From: Sanderia malayensis
Taxonomy: Eukaryota; Cnidaria; Scyphozoa; Semaeostomeae; Pelagiidae
Length of the DNA stretch: 64,000 bases
Direction of reading: 5' to 3'
NCBI GenBank assembly: GCA_013076295.1
Contig: RQOL01000718.1
Coordinates: forward strand, 930,001-994,000
Shown here: piece after piece, positions 1 to 9,691 of the stretch
Layout: every line of letters begins with the position of its first letter
How positions within the stretch are numbered: the stretch's first letter is position 1
Notes under the pieces: model-generated
What the model was told of the DNA's origin: nothing
The model's database searches: none
What the model saw: only the letters and a program-made list of their open reading frames with translations
Position numbers and translations under genes: made by a program

Positions 1-747
1 GAATGCTCAATTCACAGAAGAAATGGCTAAGAAAATGCTCGCTCTCATGCTCGAAGACCTTCATAAGAACAGAAAGGAAGAGTACATGAGCGAGGCTGGC
101 CTCGCATTGCTGTTTGATAGGGCTGGCGGAAAAATCACGGCCGAAATGGGTGAGAAGGTGGCTGCGGTAAGTTTCCTTCATTATCTGGTGTTCCATTTTT
201 GTTTTGAAATATCATTTAGAGGTAGAAATCTCAAGTCTACTTCGATATGTCTTTTATCACACAATGCATTGTTGACCAATTTCATTGCACACAGGCCAAG
301 TCAGTGAGCGTGCACATTGATGAACTCATAGCCGAAATTCGTGCAATGTGGGACGAGTGGGACTTGCGGGACGGAGAGAAGGATGACGCACTGGAATTCG
401 ATGCCTTCTACAACGGATTCATGGCTCCCTACTTCGGCTGCTACCGTTGTGATGAGACGAAGAAAGCCTTGAAAGCCATTGACATGGACAGCGATGGAAC
501 AGTGGACTGGAACGAGTTTGCAGTCTACCTCAAATGGGCTGGAAGACAATACCCGGCAACGAAGGACGCGGAGGAGCTTTTGTCCGTCGCCTTCCGCAAG
601 GGCCTCATACCAGCCATGCAAGACGAGGTCATCAAACAGTCTGATCATTTGCCAATGATTACAGATGATGATTTTGATGATGATCATGAAATAGATTATT
701 ACAGGGGATTTGAAAGCGACGAAGATGAAGAATTTTGCTGTGAATAA
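1..747 (+). CDS. 3' end of HMGL-like/EF-hand gene, left copy (partial)
   Basis: The last two exons of a gene whose 5' part lies left of the window. The first visible exon ends at 166 with a GTAAGT donor. The next begins at 295 after a CACACAG acceptor, in phase 0, and ends at the stop at 745-747. The last exon encodes EF-hand sequence: a loop of the form D-M-D-S-D-G-T-V-D-W-N-E (around 481-516) is a textbook calcium-binding loop. An acidic tail rich in Asp and Glu follows and ends in C-C-E. The same protein is encoded on the minus strand at 4408-5718, where an HMGL-like domain lies N-terminal, so this copy probably had that architecture too. Unlike the minus copy, this fragment keeps a normal donor and carries two extra residues (E-W) before the E-K-D-D stretch. 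Nothing visible here is broken. Function is unknown; calcium control of a metal-dependent lyase-like domain is only inference. Confidence 0.75.
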
Positions 748-1062
748 TTACTAACTGGCCGTCTTTATATATCCTCCAAACTTATCTACTATATAGATCA
801 TTTTCTTCGTTGACATTTTGTTCCTGTAATTTTTCAAAAAAGAATTCAATTTTAAACCATTGCGTTCTTAACCTGCTACGATTCAATTAAAAACTATTGA
901 TAACTTCATGAATTTTTGATTTGACACAATGGGCACTCCATACAACATGCTACAACTGGATTTTCACTATGACAATTACTTTGAGCCTTATGGAATTCAA
1001 TTGCTGCAGGCTTGAATTGGCTCTACTCTGTTCTATTCTCTGTCTGAAAATCCACGACAATA
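1..1062 (+). repeat. Inverted duplication, arm P (partner 4093-5643)
   Basis: This stretch, including both exons, the intron and the 3' flank, reads as the reverse complement of 4093-5643. Base 1 corresponds to about 5643 and base 1062 to about 4093. The partner is longer by one 492-bp transposon insertion inside the intron. Similarity extends well past the stop codon, so this is a segmental duplication and not a retrocopy. The arm continues left of the window. Confidence 0.85.
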
Positions 1063-1188
1063 AAATTCAGTGCCAATAAAGGTGGGAGGCAGTAAGTTGT
1101 TGGCATGACTCTTGACCACGCGCTTAATTAGACAAGGAACAAAATCAGGGGATCGATAAGGTGGCTCCACAGAGAAAAGTTTCTCACA
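1063..1188 (+). repeat. Direct repeat unit (other copy 8145-8279)
   Basis: About 125 bp beginning TAAAATTCAGTGCCAATAAA recur in the same orientation at 8145-8279, with a handful of substitutions. One copy abuts the end of inverted arm P and the other the end of arm Q', so the unit sits at duplication boundaries. It may be a dispersed repeat or a fragment carried along by the rearrangement. The left copy stops at a TA where a MITE-like sequence begins. Confidence 0.75.
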
Positions 1189-1290
1189 TACCGTATTTCC
1201 TCTATTAAGCGCCCGGGCGCTTATTTAATATTTTGCAAAATTGGGTGGGCGCTCATTAGAGGGGGGCTCTTAAAAGAGGGGGTCCTAAAA
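1189..1290. mobile_element. TACCGTA-type MITE, right end not found
   Basis: It starts TACCGTATTTCCTCTATTAA and is followed by alternating GCGCCCGG / GGGTGGGCGC foldback sequence, as in the elements at 22685-22801 and 55603-55956. No matching inverted end is seen downstream, so it is truncated or diverged. It begins exactly where the direct repeat at 1063-1188 loses similarity to its partner at 8145-8279. Confidence 0.55.
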
Positions 1291-1713
1291 TTTTAAAATC
1301 AAACAACATCAAAAACAAAAGAATAATCTTATATAGTTCTGAATCCTTGTCAATGAAAGAATTGATCGAATCCCCGGATTTCGGATAAGACAAATGATAA
1401 ATTGTGGCCAACTTTTCGGAACGTTTTTTCGGAACTACCCTCAGGGGAGAAACTTACAGGTTTGGAAACGGCGGCTCTGAGAACGGGCCCGCTGTGCGCC
1501 CTAAGGAGACCTCTTTGTTAAGATCTTCGGTAATTTTATCCGGAAATTTTGTAATAATTTTGTCGGAGAACGCCTGGGTATTCTAGGGCCATGGTAGCCA
1601 ATTGAAACACCCTCCCTTGTAGCCAATTGAAACACCCTCCCTCCCTTGTACACTGGTCAGAAACAAAAAATCGATCAGGATAGGTGTCTAAAGCGAGTTC
1701 TAGATTAACGACA

Positions 1714-2813
1714 TTAATTTAACTGTTTTAAACTACGAGATAACGAAGTATTAATTTTGTCCAGAACCGGGGTTGATGGCGAGGGTGCATCTGTTTCCAG
1801 CATGCTTTCCCCCACAGCCCGGTCTGTTACATACATGTTTAAATCGGCAGGTAGCCTCGTTATAAAATCGTTTGGTATTAAACCTTTAGGCCGCAAGGGA
1901 TTTAGTGTTAAAGGGTCCTTTGCTAAAAATACGGTCCTCTTTATTTTGTGAGCCGGCTGTGAAACTTAATCGAAACTTGCGATCGTACAGCAGCCAACCC
2001 GGTGGAAATTCTGGTGGAAATGAAAAGCAGCATAGCGAATTGTCTCCAAATAGGAAAACAATTCAACACCCCTCGCGGGAATTTTGAGATGAGAATTTTC
2101 GAGTACACGATAAACGCATCAGTCCACTCTTCGATGCTGCTGATGGGTTTGGCGGTTGCCCCCTTAACAAGCTTCAAGTCGTTATCACTTATCATCCCCC
2201 ATACAAATGGAAAAATTTTGTGATGCCAGCCGGGGGGGGGGGTAATTTATGGACGTTCTCAGGTACTAATTTTGATAAGTCAAAAAACTCACTACTCTGG
2301 ATTTGTCTGACGAGGCTGCTGGAAATCTCCGGTGAGAAGGCATTGATCGTCTGCCTGGCAGGCATCGGTGGGGCTGCACAGCTCGGAAGATACGCATTCC
2401 GAATGAAACTGGCTGCGGCGTACTGGCTGGTCCTGTAGAGGCTTGTTGGCGGTCATCAGTTCACGGACGATGGTAGCAAGAGAGCCCTGTACTGCAGTTT
2501 GGACGATTTGGCCTAATACATTAGGGTTGAGAGAGCTGGAAGCAGATGCTCCTGGATGCTCTACTGAAGCAGTTGACGCTGACGAGGACGGTCCAGGTAC
2601 GGCTGGTCCAGGCATTACTGCGAATGCTGGTTCTGTGGTGCACGCTTCGGTATTGACTTCGGTTGCAACACTGGGCCATGAACTGGCAGTAGTCACCGCT
2701 GCAGACGGTCGCGTACTTCTTCGTATGCTGTGTTTAATGGACTTGCTTTTAGCCATCTCACCTAGCATTTTGTTTAGATTAAATTTTTTCTTGCTTGATC
2801 TGCTTAATAGCAA
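1714..2813 (-). pseudogene. Degraded retroelement ORF fragments (DIRS/Ngaro gag-like?)
   Basis: Successive minus-strand open pieces (2813-2292, 2195-1941, 1896-1714) run collinearly but in different frames. The first is Ser/Ala/Thr-rich with an L-G-Q-I-V-Q-T-A-V-Q stretch. The second has S-S-I-E-E-W-T-D-A-F-I-V-Y followed by basic and hydrophobic residues. From memory, such I-x-x-W-T-x-A-F-x-V-Y segments are common in the structural ORF of tyrosine-recombinase retrotransposons in marine invertebrates. No recombinase or reverse transcriptase domain is present, and frameshifts and stops separate the pieces. It could equally be a remnant of some other repetitive gene. Confidence 0.4.
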
Positions 2814-3024
2814 CTATGTATATGTTGCTTTGTTTGTGAATTGTTGCTTTTTGAGGGCTTTGCATTGTCTTATAAAGGGAGTATTTTGCGTGCTGATTCG
2901 CTTAATTTGATTGGCTTGTCGCTGGTTAGCCTGCTGTGTTGGGAGTTCTGATTGGTTTATTGTGCTTGTCACTTTCATCAAGCTGAGATTAGATACAGGC
3001 AGCATCGCTATGCTTGATATTTTA

Positions 3025-4035
3025 CGATTGGTGCCAGATAAAATATGAAAAGATGTGGAATGAACCACTGGCCTCTTCTGATTTATGACAATGCTCATTG
3101 AAATCCGTTTTAACGTTCCAACCAATAAGATACACCAGCGTGGAGAAATTGTAAAAACAAGGTGTGTCTTGACGTATTTTCCGTATTTTTTTACTGTCTT
3201 TCGTAGTTTTGAGTTTTTATTTCAAATTGATACTGCTTGCAAGAAGGCAGTAAGGTGTTGACTCTGCTTCCGAAAAGCTTCCAACTACCCAAGTGAAATT
3301 CACATCTGCAAGTGAGCACAATCGTGCAGTAAGCAGGCCATTATGTTTCAAGACCAGATCAACCAAGTGAAGGTGGGCATCCAAGAGCAATCCGCCAGAA
3401 ACAAAGCGCTCAAGAAACTGGACCTTTTCGTCTTGGACAACTCACTCCGTGAAACAACAGTTGGCCAGCTTCGCGGACACACAATTGAGGACAAATGGAA
3501 GATATATGACGAGGTATGATGAGTGCGAGTAAACTTCTTTTATTTTATTCATGATTTCACTTGGATATTTTCTCATATAGCGTGAAAGCATCAGTAATCT
3601 TAACCCAGCACCAGTTTCTGCATAAACATTATTCCTGTAAGTGCATAACGTGCGCATATATATTGGGAAATAGCCGCAAACTAATGTCGTCTCGGGCACA
3701 TAACGTTCAAAAATTGGCAAGTCTACTTTCAACGGCAAACATATTTGTTCTTCCAAAACTGTTTAGGACTCAATAAATTAAACCTAAAAACTAGAGACCT
3801 CTCCTAGCTTACCTAACAATACACCGTCACAATGAATACCCATGAATGCGTAAAAAGCAAGAAGCAATTACACTTGGTTAAGCTCTTAACAAACTAAGAA
3901 TAAAAGAAAAGCATTTTTAGCGACATGATTTTACTTAAAGCTGTGCTCAGACAAAGCCAAAGTACAATGATAACGTCATGCATACTCTATGTCGTATACT
4001 TTCAATGATATAACATCAAAGCACAGTCACGCAAT
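3025..4035 (+). repeat. Inverted duplication, arm Q (partner 7150-8144)
   Basis: Reads as the reverse complement of 7150-8144 with scattered changes. It includes the orphan first exon, its intron and about 300 bp of upstream flank. The outer end is the segment AAAATATGAAAAGATGTGGA near 3038, matched near 8140. The inner end is the palindrome-rich segment around 3970-4020, matched at 7150-7215. Confidence 0.85.
3343..3513 (+). pseudogene. Orphan first exon of the HMGL-like/EF-hand gene
   Basis: ATG at 3343 opens a 57-codon exon that begins M-F-Q-D-Q-I-N-Q-V-K and ends I-Y-D-E before a GTATGATGAG donor at 3514. Exon 1 of the minus-strand gene (7853-7683) encodes the same residues with one visible change (Leu to Arg). 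No downstream exon follows on the plus strand, because the sequence turns into the inverted arm P' within about 600 bp. It is therefore a first exon and promoter region separated from its gene by the inverted duplication. It may still be transcribed but cannot encode the full protein. Confidence 0.75.
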
Positions 4036-4092
4036 ATGAAAAATCCGTGCGTAATTAACTAAAGTTAATAAATCTCATGTTTTAATTGTCGT

Positions 4093-5643
4093 GGATTTTC
4101 AGACAGAGAATAGAACAGTGTCGAGCCAATTCAAGCCTGCAGCAATTGAATTCCATAAGGCTCAAAGAAATTGTCATAGTGAAAATCCAGTGGTAGCATG
4201 TTGTATGGAGTGCCCATTGTGTCAAATCAAAAATTCATGAAGTTATCAATAGTTTTTAATTGAATCATAGCAGGTTAAGAACGCAATGGCTTGAAATTGA
4301 ATTATTTTTAGAAAAACTACAAGAACATCAGTAACAAAGTGTCAACGAAGAAGATGATCTATATAGTAGATAAGTTTGGAGGATATATAAAGACGGTCAG
4401 TTAGTAATTATTCACAGCAAAAATCTTCATCTTCGTCGCTTTCAAATCCCCTGTAATAATCTATTTCAAGATCATCATCAAAATCATCATCTGTAATCAT
4501 TGGCAAATCATCGGACTGTTTGATGACCTCGTCTTGCATGGCTGGTATGAGGCCCTTGCGGAAAGCGACGGATAAAAGCTCCTCCGCGTCCTTCGTTGCC
4601 GGGTATTGTCGTCCAGCCCATTTCAGGTAGACTGCAAACTCGTTCCAGTCCACTGTTCCATCGCTGTCCATGTCAATGGCTTTCAAGGCTTTCCTCTTGT
4701 CATCACAACGGTAGTAGCCGAAGTAGGGAGCCATGAAGCCGAAGTAGAAGGCATCGAATTCCAGTGCGTCATCCTTCTCTCCGTCCCGCAAGTCCCACAT
4801 TGCACGAATTTCGGCTATGAGTTCATCAATGTGCACGCTCACTGACTTGGCCTGTGTGCAATGAAATTAGTCAACAATGCATTGTGTGATAAAAGACATA
4901 TCGAAGTAGACTTGAAATTTCTACCTCTAAATGATATTCAAAACAAAAATGGAACACCAGATAGTGACTCGGGGGGGGGGTATCTTAACAAGGATATGGT
5001 AGCGGGGATGTGCCATTTTTTAGGGGTACCTTTTTAAAATCAAATACGGAATTATGGGTGTACATTTTCATTTAATAGTCTGTTGTACCCGGAATTATGG
5101 GTATGAATTTTGAAAGAAAATAAAGACAAAAGAAATATGGTGACATGAATTCCATGCAAAGAATAATCCTGGATATATTTTATGAACTAACATCTAACTG
5201 TCCTTGTGTTGTTGAGTCATCCTATTTATATTCTTTGCCCTATGGTAATTGGAAATTGCTTTGAATATATAATTTAGAAATATTTTGGCTTATTCAGATA
5301 CAATTATGTGGTGCTACTGAAATTTTGTTTCTTTTACATATTTCGTGACACGGAATTATGGGTCCCCTTTTTCAATTTACGACCCGGAATTATGGCCCCA
5401 ATTTTTTTTTCAAAATGGCACATCCCTATCACTTAACCCCCTAAGATACCCCCCCAAGGATAGTGAAGGAAACTTATCGCAGCCACCTTTTCACCCATTA
5501 CGGCCGTGATTTTTCCGCCAGCCCTATCAAAGAGCAATGCGAGGCCAGCCTCGCTCATGTACTCTTCCTTTCTGTTCTTATGAAGGTCTTCGAGCATGAG
5601 AGCGAGCATTTTCTTAGCCATTTCTTCTGTGAATTGAGCATTC
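4093..5643 (-). repeat. Inverted duplication, arm P' (partner 1-1062)
   Basis: The minus-strand counterpart of 1-1062, covering the last exons and 3' flank of the HMGL-like/EF-hand gene. It is colinear with arm P apart from the 492-bp insertion at 4967-5458 and point differences, including the lost splice donor. Confidence 0.85.
4967..5458. mobile_element. 492-bp MITE with 7-bp target duplication
   Basis: The ends are imperfect inverted repeats: a G-run followed by GTATCTTAA and GGGATGTGCCATTTT on the left, and AAAATGGCACATCCC, TTAAGATAC and a C-run on the right. GATAGTG flanks both sides (4960-4966 and 5459-5465). The paralogous intron at 167-294 has a single CATTATCT-type site, so it preserves the empty site. 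The interior is AT-rich with several copies of CGGAATTATGGGT. No ORF is present, so it is non-autonomous. The superfamily is not clear to me; a 7-8 bp duplication would fit hAT-like or related elements. Confidence 0.75.
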
Positions 5644-7139
5644 TCTCCAAACACATTTTTCAGACGTGTGACGATCATCTTCGGCGATGCGAGAGTTGTC
5701 ATTCTCATTACGGGTTTCTCCCGAAAAAGTCAACCATGCTGAAATCCTTCTTGTCCGGCGTAAACTGATCCATTCCGAAAACTACGTCAAGAGCGCGTGC
5801 TCCGTAGACTGGCTGCTTCAATGGCGGGTTTACGCCGGTTGTTATCTTTGGTTTGGCGGTGTATTTATTGTACTTCTTGAGTATGCGTTTGTTGCCCATC
5901 CTGACCAAGTTCATCATCATCAGAGTTGAGCATGCATGCCCCAGCATGGCACCCTCTTCGCAAAGCCCGGCCCATATGCCATTGGCACCATTGGCCAGAC
6001 ACTCCAATTGCGTTATGACATGCATGCCCCATTGTTGGTGAACGTGTACCAATAGTTGACCGGACTGGAAGCCGCACCTATCCATCTCTTTGCGACAGCT
6101 TTCCGGACTCCTCAAACACCAAACCGAAGGGTCGCTCTTCGGCCGGCAATGAGGACAGATAGTTGACTATCTTGAATACCCGCCTTGGTTTTCGCATCAT
6201 CGCATCGGGCAAGTCTCGCAGGTTGATCAATATGCGAGCATCGCTTGCCAGATTCTTTCGAATCCATTGGAATCTCTTGGAGAAAAGCTGGCACATGCTT
6301 TTCGCATTGAACTTCGTGTAGTCGATGCCATTATACACCAAATCGATCTCTATGATGACGTTCTTTATGCCGAGTTCTTTCATCTTGAGCAACCCTACTG
6401 GAATGACCTCGGTATCGGGCACTCTGTTGACGACTTTCTCCAGGAATTCCGTGAATGCGTACATGAGGCTCATATCTTCGCCCTTCTCTCTCAGCTGACG
6501 TATGAACGTGTCGCCCAAGCGAGTCATGTGCGAAAACGAGGCCACGATGATGTGCTTGAAGCCAACTCTCTTTACCTGGAGAGAAAAACCAAAACACATT
6601 CCAGACCTGACGGTGAACAATGTTGATAACATTGGAAGACAACTATTGTTTATTGATAATGTGGCTCATGGTTTTAGTTGATAACGCTGTACGTTGTTAT
6701 TAATTTCGCATTATCCTTTTACACAGAATACATATGCGGTATTCAAATGTTGTACCACTGACGCGCTCCTGTCACATCAGCTGGATAATCCTATTGTCGA
6801 TCGTTTGAGTTGGGGTAAATAGTTTAATCTTTTCAGATTTGTTTGACGTCATAGGTTTTCTATTCCTTTATTTTAATATCATCTTTGAGCTTGCTGCCGT
6901 TTATAAATCTCATGACGTTATTTTGAAACTTCCCCGAACTCATCCAAGCCAAGTTGCCTATTCTAGTCCGTTGTGAGACGACTAAAAGCACATGCGTATT
7001 CTATTGTGGCCTTGGCCATCACTGATAGATGCGTTTTGAGGTAATCTTCTTGCGGGGACCGGGGTCGTATTTATTGGGAGTTCCATAGGGTCATTATGCA
7101 TTAAAAGATTTAATGACTCTTTGTTTTTTCATGCAGAAA

Positions 7140-7216
7140 ATGACGTTGTTCTTTGATGTTATATCAAAGAACAACGTCATGCATACGACATAGAGTATGC
7201 ATGACGTTATCATTGT
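7140..7216. repeat. Overlapping perfect palindromes at the arm Q' breakpoint
   Basis: An 18-bp arm ATGACGTTGTTCTTTGAT (7140-7157) is repeated in inverse at 7163-7180 with a 5-nt loop. Directly overlapping it, AACGTCATGCATAC (about 7173-7186) pairs with GTATGCATGACGTT (about 7195-7208). The ATGACGTT core is therefore present three times in alternating orientation. The cluster coincides with the inner end of the 3025-4035 / 7150-8144 inverted duplication. Confidence 0.8.
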
Positions 7217-8144
7217 ACTTTGGCGTTGTGTGAGCACAGCTTCAAGTAAAACCATGTCGCTAAAAATGATTTTCTTTTATTCTTAGTTTGTTAAGAGCTT
7301 AACTAAATGTAATTGCTTCTTGCTTTTTATGCATTCATGGGTATTCATTGTGACGGTGTATTGTTAGGTAAGCTAGGAGAGGTCCCCAGCAGTCTAGGAG
7401 AGGTAAGTTTATCGAGTCCTGAACAGTTTTGGAAGAATACATATATTTGCCGTTGAAAGCACATTTGCCAATTTTTGAACGTTATATGCCCGAGACGACA
7501 TTAGTTTGCAGTCCCAAAATATTGAATCCCAAAATATATGCGCACGTTATGCACTTACAGGAATAATGTTTATGCAGAAACTAGTGCTGGGTTAAGATTA
7601 CTAATTTTTTCACGCTATATGAGAAAATATCCAAATAAAATCATCAATAAAATAAAAGAAGTTTACCGTTCGCTCATCATACCTCGTCATATATCTTCCA
7701 TTTGTCCTCAATTGTGTGTCCGCGAAGCTGGCCAACTGTTGTTTCACGGAGTGAGTTGTCCAAGACGAAAAGGTCCCGTTTCTTGAGCGCTTTGTTTCTG
7801 GCGGATTGCTCTTGGATGCCCACCTTCACTTGGTTGATCTGGTCTTGAAACATAATGGCTGCTTACTGCACGATTGTGCTCACTTGCAGATGTGAATTTC
7901 ACTTGGGTAGTTGGAAACTTTTCGGAAGCAGAGCCAACACCTTACTGCCTTCTTGCAAGCAGTATCAATTTGAAATAAAAATTTAAAACTCTTGGATTAA
8001 AATACATCAAGACACACCTTGTTTGTACAATTTTTCCACGCTGGTGTATCTTATTGGTTAGAACGTTGAAACGGATTTCAATGAACATGGTCATAAATCA
8101 GAAGTGGCCAGTGGTTCATTCCACATCTTTTCATATTTTATGTT
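7150..8144 (-). repeat. Inverted duplication, arm Q' (partner 3025-4035)
   Basis: Carries exon 1 of the minus-strand HMGL-like/EF-hand gene and its upstream flank. It mirrors 3025-4035. The short insert GTCCCCAGCAGTCTAGGAGA near 7383 is one of the few length differences. Confidence 0.85.
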
Positions 8145-8279
8145 AGTAAAATTCAGTACCAATAAAGGTGGGACGCAGCAAGTTGTTGGCATGACTCTGG
8201 ACCACGCGCTTAATTAGACAAGGAGCAAAATTATGGCGATCGATAAGGTGGCTCCACAGAGAACAGCTTCTCACATATC
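8145..8279 (+). repeat. Direct repeat unit (other copy 1063-1188)
   Basis: Second copy of the roughly 125-bp unit described at 1063-1188, here continuing past the point where the left copy is interrupted by a MITE end. Confidence 0.75.
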
Positions 8280-8282
8280 TAA

Positions 8283-9691
8283 ACACAGAACTCGTACGAA
8301 ACAAATTGCTGCCTAAAGGCGTCTTGAGCAGGGCTGGCAAGTTGAATAAGTAAATAAAAACATAATATTCTTTGATTTGCGCAATATTTTCTTTCAATTT
8401 CAGTTCCTTGTATGCTTGATCCGCCATGTGCTATTGCTCAAGATTATTCGAATGTTTGCATTCAACTTTAACAAGGGCATATTCTACTAATGGGAAAAGC
8501 ATCAAAGTGACTTAAATTAATTATGCGATTCACACGAGTAATGTTACTTGTGAAACATATATTGATATCTTTGAGATAAGATACTTTGATATGAACTCGC
8601 TTTCAAACATAAACTCTCGTTAGCCTCGCACTTTGTTTCGTCAGCCTTGAAGAAGATCTGGTTCCAAGGTTTGATTGAACAAAACCAACAATGAAAGATC
8701 GTATTTAATTTTCACGCCGTGTTTAAGCAGCAAACATAGCATAAATAATAAATGTTTAATTGTATCGAGCAAATTTCGAATCGCAAGATTGATATTTGCT
8801 GTTCGCAGAGAAAAAGCAAACAGAATGACATATTTTATTGATGCGGAAAAAATCATCTGCATGCATGAGATGTGTCAATATTTTAATAAGCAGAATGAAT
8901 CTTATGCTTTGCATTTTTAATCAACTACTTGACGTTTCTAAGACAATATCATTTGAAAAAGGCCTCTAATTTCATTACAACGTTCAAGAGCTTCTCCAAT
9001 TGCTTCACTTCGTTTGGTAACGAGTCTCGAACACCGATTCGGCTAGTCACAGGCTTCGAACATCGCATAGCCTAGTTGGAAAATTGCAACACTACCCTAG
9101 CAATTCTCGATGCTTTAAAAGGCTTGAATATTGTATAAAAACTCGCTGAAATTCGGTAAGTCTTGTCTCACTACTGATAGAGCATGCTAGCAGCAAATGA
9201 GAGTCTATAAAGCCAGGACTACCAAATGTCTCCCATGTATTATAGCGCAGAACATCAGCGTAGAGCGTCTGAGCTCGGTGACATCTTAGCAACACAAGAA
9301 ACTAGAAACTTTTGTTGTACGAGAAACGTAGCCATAAAAACAGCCAATCCCAGCTAGTTTTAACAGTTGTGAAATCACTTACGGGTATGATTATTTGAGC
9401 AAAGATTATTAGTTATAATAAAATTCTACAAAAATGTGCCGTATTTGCCAGATGTCTGGGCGCAAAAAGCAAGCACATATGTTAGGTAATATGCAGTGAA
9501 CAAAGAACATTTCCTTTATGCCAGCTAAATAAATTAACCAACCAGACTTTGGTCGATCTGAAATCCACGAAGATAATGAATGAATCTATTCCGCGAGCAA
9601 GTACACACAAGCTAGATTCTTCGAAAACAGACAAACCTTTAATATAATCAATTCTTTTCATTTGTTTCAGTGCCAGGTTACGTGAGTCATA
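8283..9691. other. Intergenic, no gene recognised
   Basis: AT-rich sequence between the duplicated locus and the class C GPCR. Several short open frames on both strands show no recognisable domain or convincing splice partners. The promoter of the GPCR should lie in its right part, but I see no clear core element. Confidence 0.5.

Larger units (their letters stand above)
4408..7853 (-). pseudogene. HMGL-like / EF-hand fusion gene, broken copy
   Basis: Exon 1 is 7853-7683. Exon 2 starts at 6575 after a TCTCTCCAG acceptor and runs toward 5478. The last exon is 4851-4408. Exon 2 encodes a DRE-TIM/HMGL-like region. In its second half an H-V-H-Q-Q-W-G-M segment is followed by a Gly/Ala-rich stretch with C-E-E-G-A and a G-H-A, which resembles the metal-binding HxH and C-terminal glycine motifs of the HMGL family. 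The last exon carries the EF-hands and an acidic tail. Breaks: the frame is lost near 6080-6115 with residues apparently missing after F-E-E-S-G-K; a one-base deletion near 5720 (GGGGAG expected, GGGAG present) shifts frame before V-M-R-M-T-T; the donor after G-E-K-V-A-A is AT (5477-5476) where the left copy has GT; and a MITE lies in the last intron. Sequencing error could explain one break but hardly all of them. Confidence 0.7.

Noticed and set aside
2443..2910. 155-codon plus-strand frame
   Set aside because: It is antisense to the longer collinear retroelement-like frames on the minus strand and shows no start context or domain.
8143..8427. 94-codon minus-strand frame starting M-A-D-Q-A-Y-K-E
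   Set aside because: A possible upstream exon of the HMGL-like gene was considered, but no convincing donor or in-frame join to 7853 was found, and most of the frame lies in the direct repeat.
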